A stretch of DNA of 24,653 nt, from IMG/VR virus record IMGVR_UViG_3300032092_000239, positions 1 through 24,653 of that record; one strand, written 5' to 3'. Source of the DNA: a virus. The notes below the pieces were generated by a model. It searched no databases, had not been told where the DNA came from, and worked only from the letters and a program-made list of their open reading frames with translations. Position numbers and translations under genes: made by a program. This document shows, in pieces, positions 23,616 to 24,653 of the stretch. The number at the start of each line of letters is the position of its first letter. Positions within the stretch are counted from its first letter, which is position 1.

Positions 23616-24653
23616 TATGAAACTTCGCAACCGGTTCCTCCAGCGCAAGCAGCTTGGTCCATTAGGCTCGTCTTGTCGCTAATCTCTACAATTTTTGCGA
23701 CATCCAAAGCGTTAAGATTTGTAACGAGTTGATCGTACTTCTCCTTTGTAATGGTCTCGAACGGAGTCTGAACGTACGTTCCAAGGTCCTTTGGCAAGAA
23801 AGATAGTCCGTTGAAGAACTGCTTGTTCTCCCACAACCACTCTCCAACTGCCGGCCACTCTGACTGACCCATGCTCACCGTAGCGCTCACGTTGTGTGTG
23901 TTATCTCCACGCACGTGTCCCGGTGTGATCCAGTACTCGTGGAAGTACTTTACACGCTCCAAGAACTGAATAGCGTTCTCGTCATTTCTAGTGATGGCGC
24001 CAACCGGTGCAGACTGCGGAACAGACACGACAGCTTGATGATGTGGCTTGAACACGTCGTCCTCCAACATCTCAGGATGGTAGATCGACAGGTACGTGTA
24101 CATCGCCTCATTCTTTCCAATACGCATCCTGCGGACGTAATACTCGTCGTGCCATGCGTGGATACCAGACGAAGTCCCCAAGACCAAGGAAGAGGTCCCA
24201 GATGGCTTCACGCATGTTATACGAGCTGCCGGATTGATTCCGATCATCTCAGACACAGACACGTTTGCGTATATCGCTTGGTTAACGGCCAGCTGAAGGT
24301 TCATCTTCATCACCGGACCGCTAGCGATCCCGGTCATCCCGATTCCCAACAATGCCTCGCGCTCTGTGGTTTCTTTCCAGATCGGACGCAGGTAATGGAA
24401 GTCAGTGTAAGATGCCTGCATGGTTCCAATAACAGAGGCCCAGTACACGCGATCGTTCAAGTCGTCTTGGTCCTTGATGTCAGAGGCATTTACCTCTACC
24501 AAGTTACAGAACTGAAATGGGTTCAACGCAATCTCGGCGCATGGGTTGGTGCCCATGGTCTCGTTGTCGCTGAAGTAAAATCCGGGCTCTCCAGAATTGC
24601 TCAGCTCAATTTTTTTCCATAGACCAAGGAACTTCTCCTTAGATACACTATCA
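23615..24653 (-). CDS. nrdJ: Adenosylcobalamin-dependent (class II) ribonucleotide reductase, C-terminal part
   Basis: The frame stays open to the window edge, so the N-terminal part is outside; about 346 residues are present. Visible signatures are GEPGFYF; N-P-C-A-E, whose N, C and E are the active-site triad; and FCNL, whose Cys lies 11 residues after the active-site Cys. That spacing is as in the monomeric class II enzyme of Lactobacillus leichmannii and not the longer spacing of class I. KPSGTSSLVLGTSSGIH, the conserved phosphate-binding loop, follows. The C-terminus has ACAGGTGCEVS, a Cys pair for re-reduction by thioredoxin or glutaredoxin, here spaced C-x5-C. The enzyme makes deoxynucleotides with a B12 radical, so the host must supply cobalamin. 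A 242-aa antisense open frame is a shadow. Confidence 0.88.
   Translation of the reverse strand, partial: DSVSKEKFLGLWKKIELSNSGEPGFYFSDNETMGTNPCAEIALNPFQFCNLVEVNASDIKDQDDLNDRVYWASVIGTMQASYTDFHYLRPIWKETTEREALLGIGMTGIASGPVMKMNLQLAVNQAIYANVSVSEMIGINPAARITCVKPSGTSSLVLGTSSGIHAWHDEYYVRRMRIGKNEAMYTYLSIYHPEMLEDDVFKPHHQAVVSVPQSAPVGAITRNDENAIQFLERVKYFHEYWITPGHVRGDNTHNVSATVSMGQSEWPAVGEWLWENKQFFNGLSFLPKDLGTYVQTPFETITKEKYDQLVTNLNALDVAKIVEISDKTSLMDQAACAGGTGCEVS

Noticed and set aside
23894-24622. 242-aa open frame on the + strand
   Set aside because: It is antisense to the class II reductase, whose active-site motifs are intact. The frame is Val/His/Arg-rich without domains.

Overview
The window is part of the genome of a tailed bacteriophage infecting a member of the Bacteroidota. 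The host call rests on three things: TAnnTTTG elements (the -7 consensus of the Bacteroidota primary sigma factor) directly before most gene clusters, no Shine-Dalgarno sequences at usable distance, and a BACON domain in the large tail protein. The neck and tail proteins look like those of crAss-like phages (Crassvirales) and related marine or freshwater Bacteroidota podoviruses. That kinship is from memory of the families, not from a search.

Left and centre, all + strand (1-21365): a terminator and promoter (20-59) precede a 247-aa conserved phage protein and a 93-aa small protein. A second terminator (1147-1177) is followed by a long virion operon. This holds a 230-aa putative neck protein with an EF-hand-like loop, a 299-aa adaptor-like protein, a 1972-aa nozzle/muzzle protein fused to BACON, Ig-like and adhesion-type modules, a 248-aa tail protein, a 135-aa GNAT-like protein, two internal virion/ejection-type proteins (245 and 456 aa) and a 3116-aa large polyvalent protein. 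The order adaptor, nozzle, GNAT-like, small, medium and giant internal protein parallels T7 genes 11-12-13-14-15-16. It suggests a podovirus that ejects the last proteins with its DNA. The giant protein carries GNAT-like, zincin-like and ADP-ribosyltransferase-like candidate modules, separated by a recurring T[S/T][K/R]SQ linker.

Right part (21362-24653): a - strand pair encodes a 61-aa helical protein and an SbcD/Mre11-type metallophosphoesterase whose stop codon overlaps that of the giant gene in a CTAG. A 166-base divergent promoter region separates them from a + strand gene for a putative phosphoribosyltransferase-fold protein. A non-coding, repeat-rich convergent region (23326-23614) follows, with two 39-base direct repeats, TTGTGCAA iteron-like motifs, a 16-base palindrome and a long stem. 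Last is the C-terminal part of a - strand class II (B12-dependent) ribonucleotide reductase, cut by the window edge. This right part is a nucleotide and DNA metabolism module, the left part a morphogenesis module. No terminase, portal, capsid, lysis, integrase, tRNA or CRISPR was seen.
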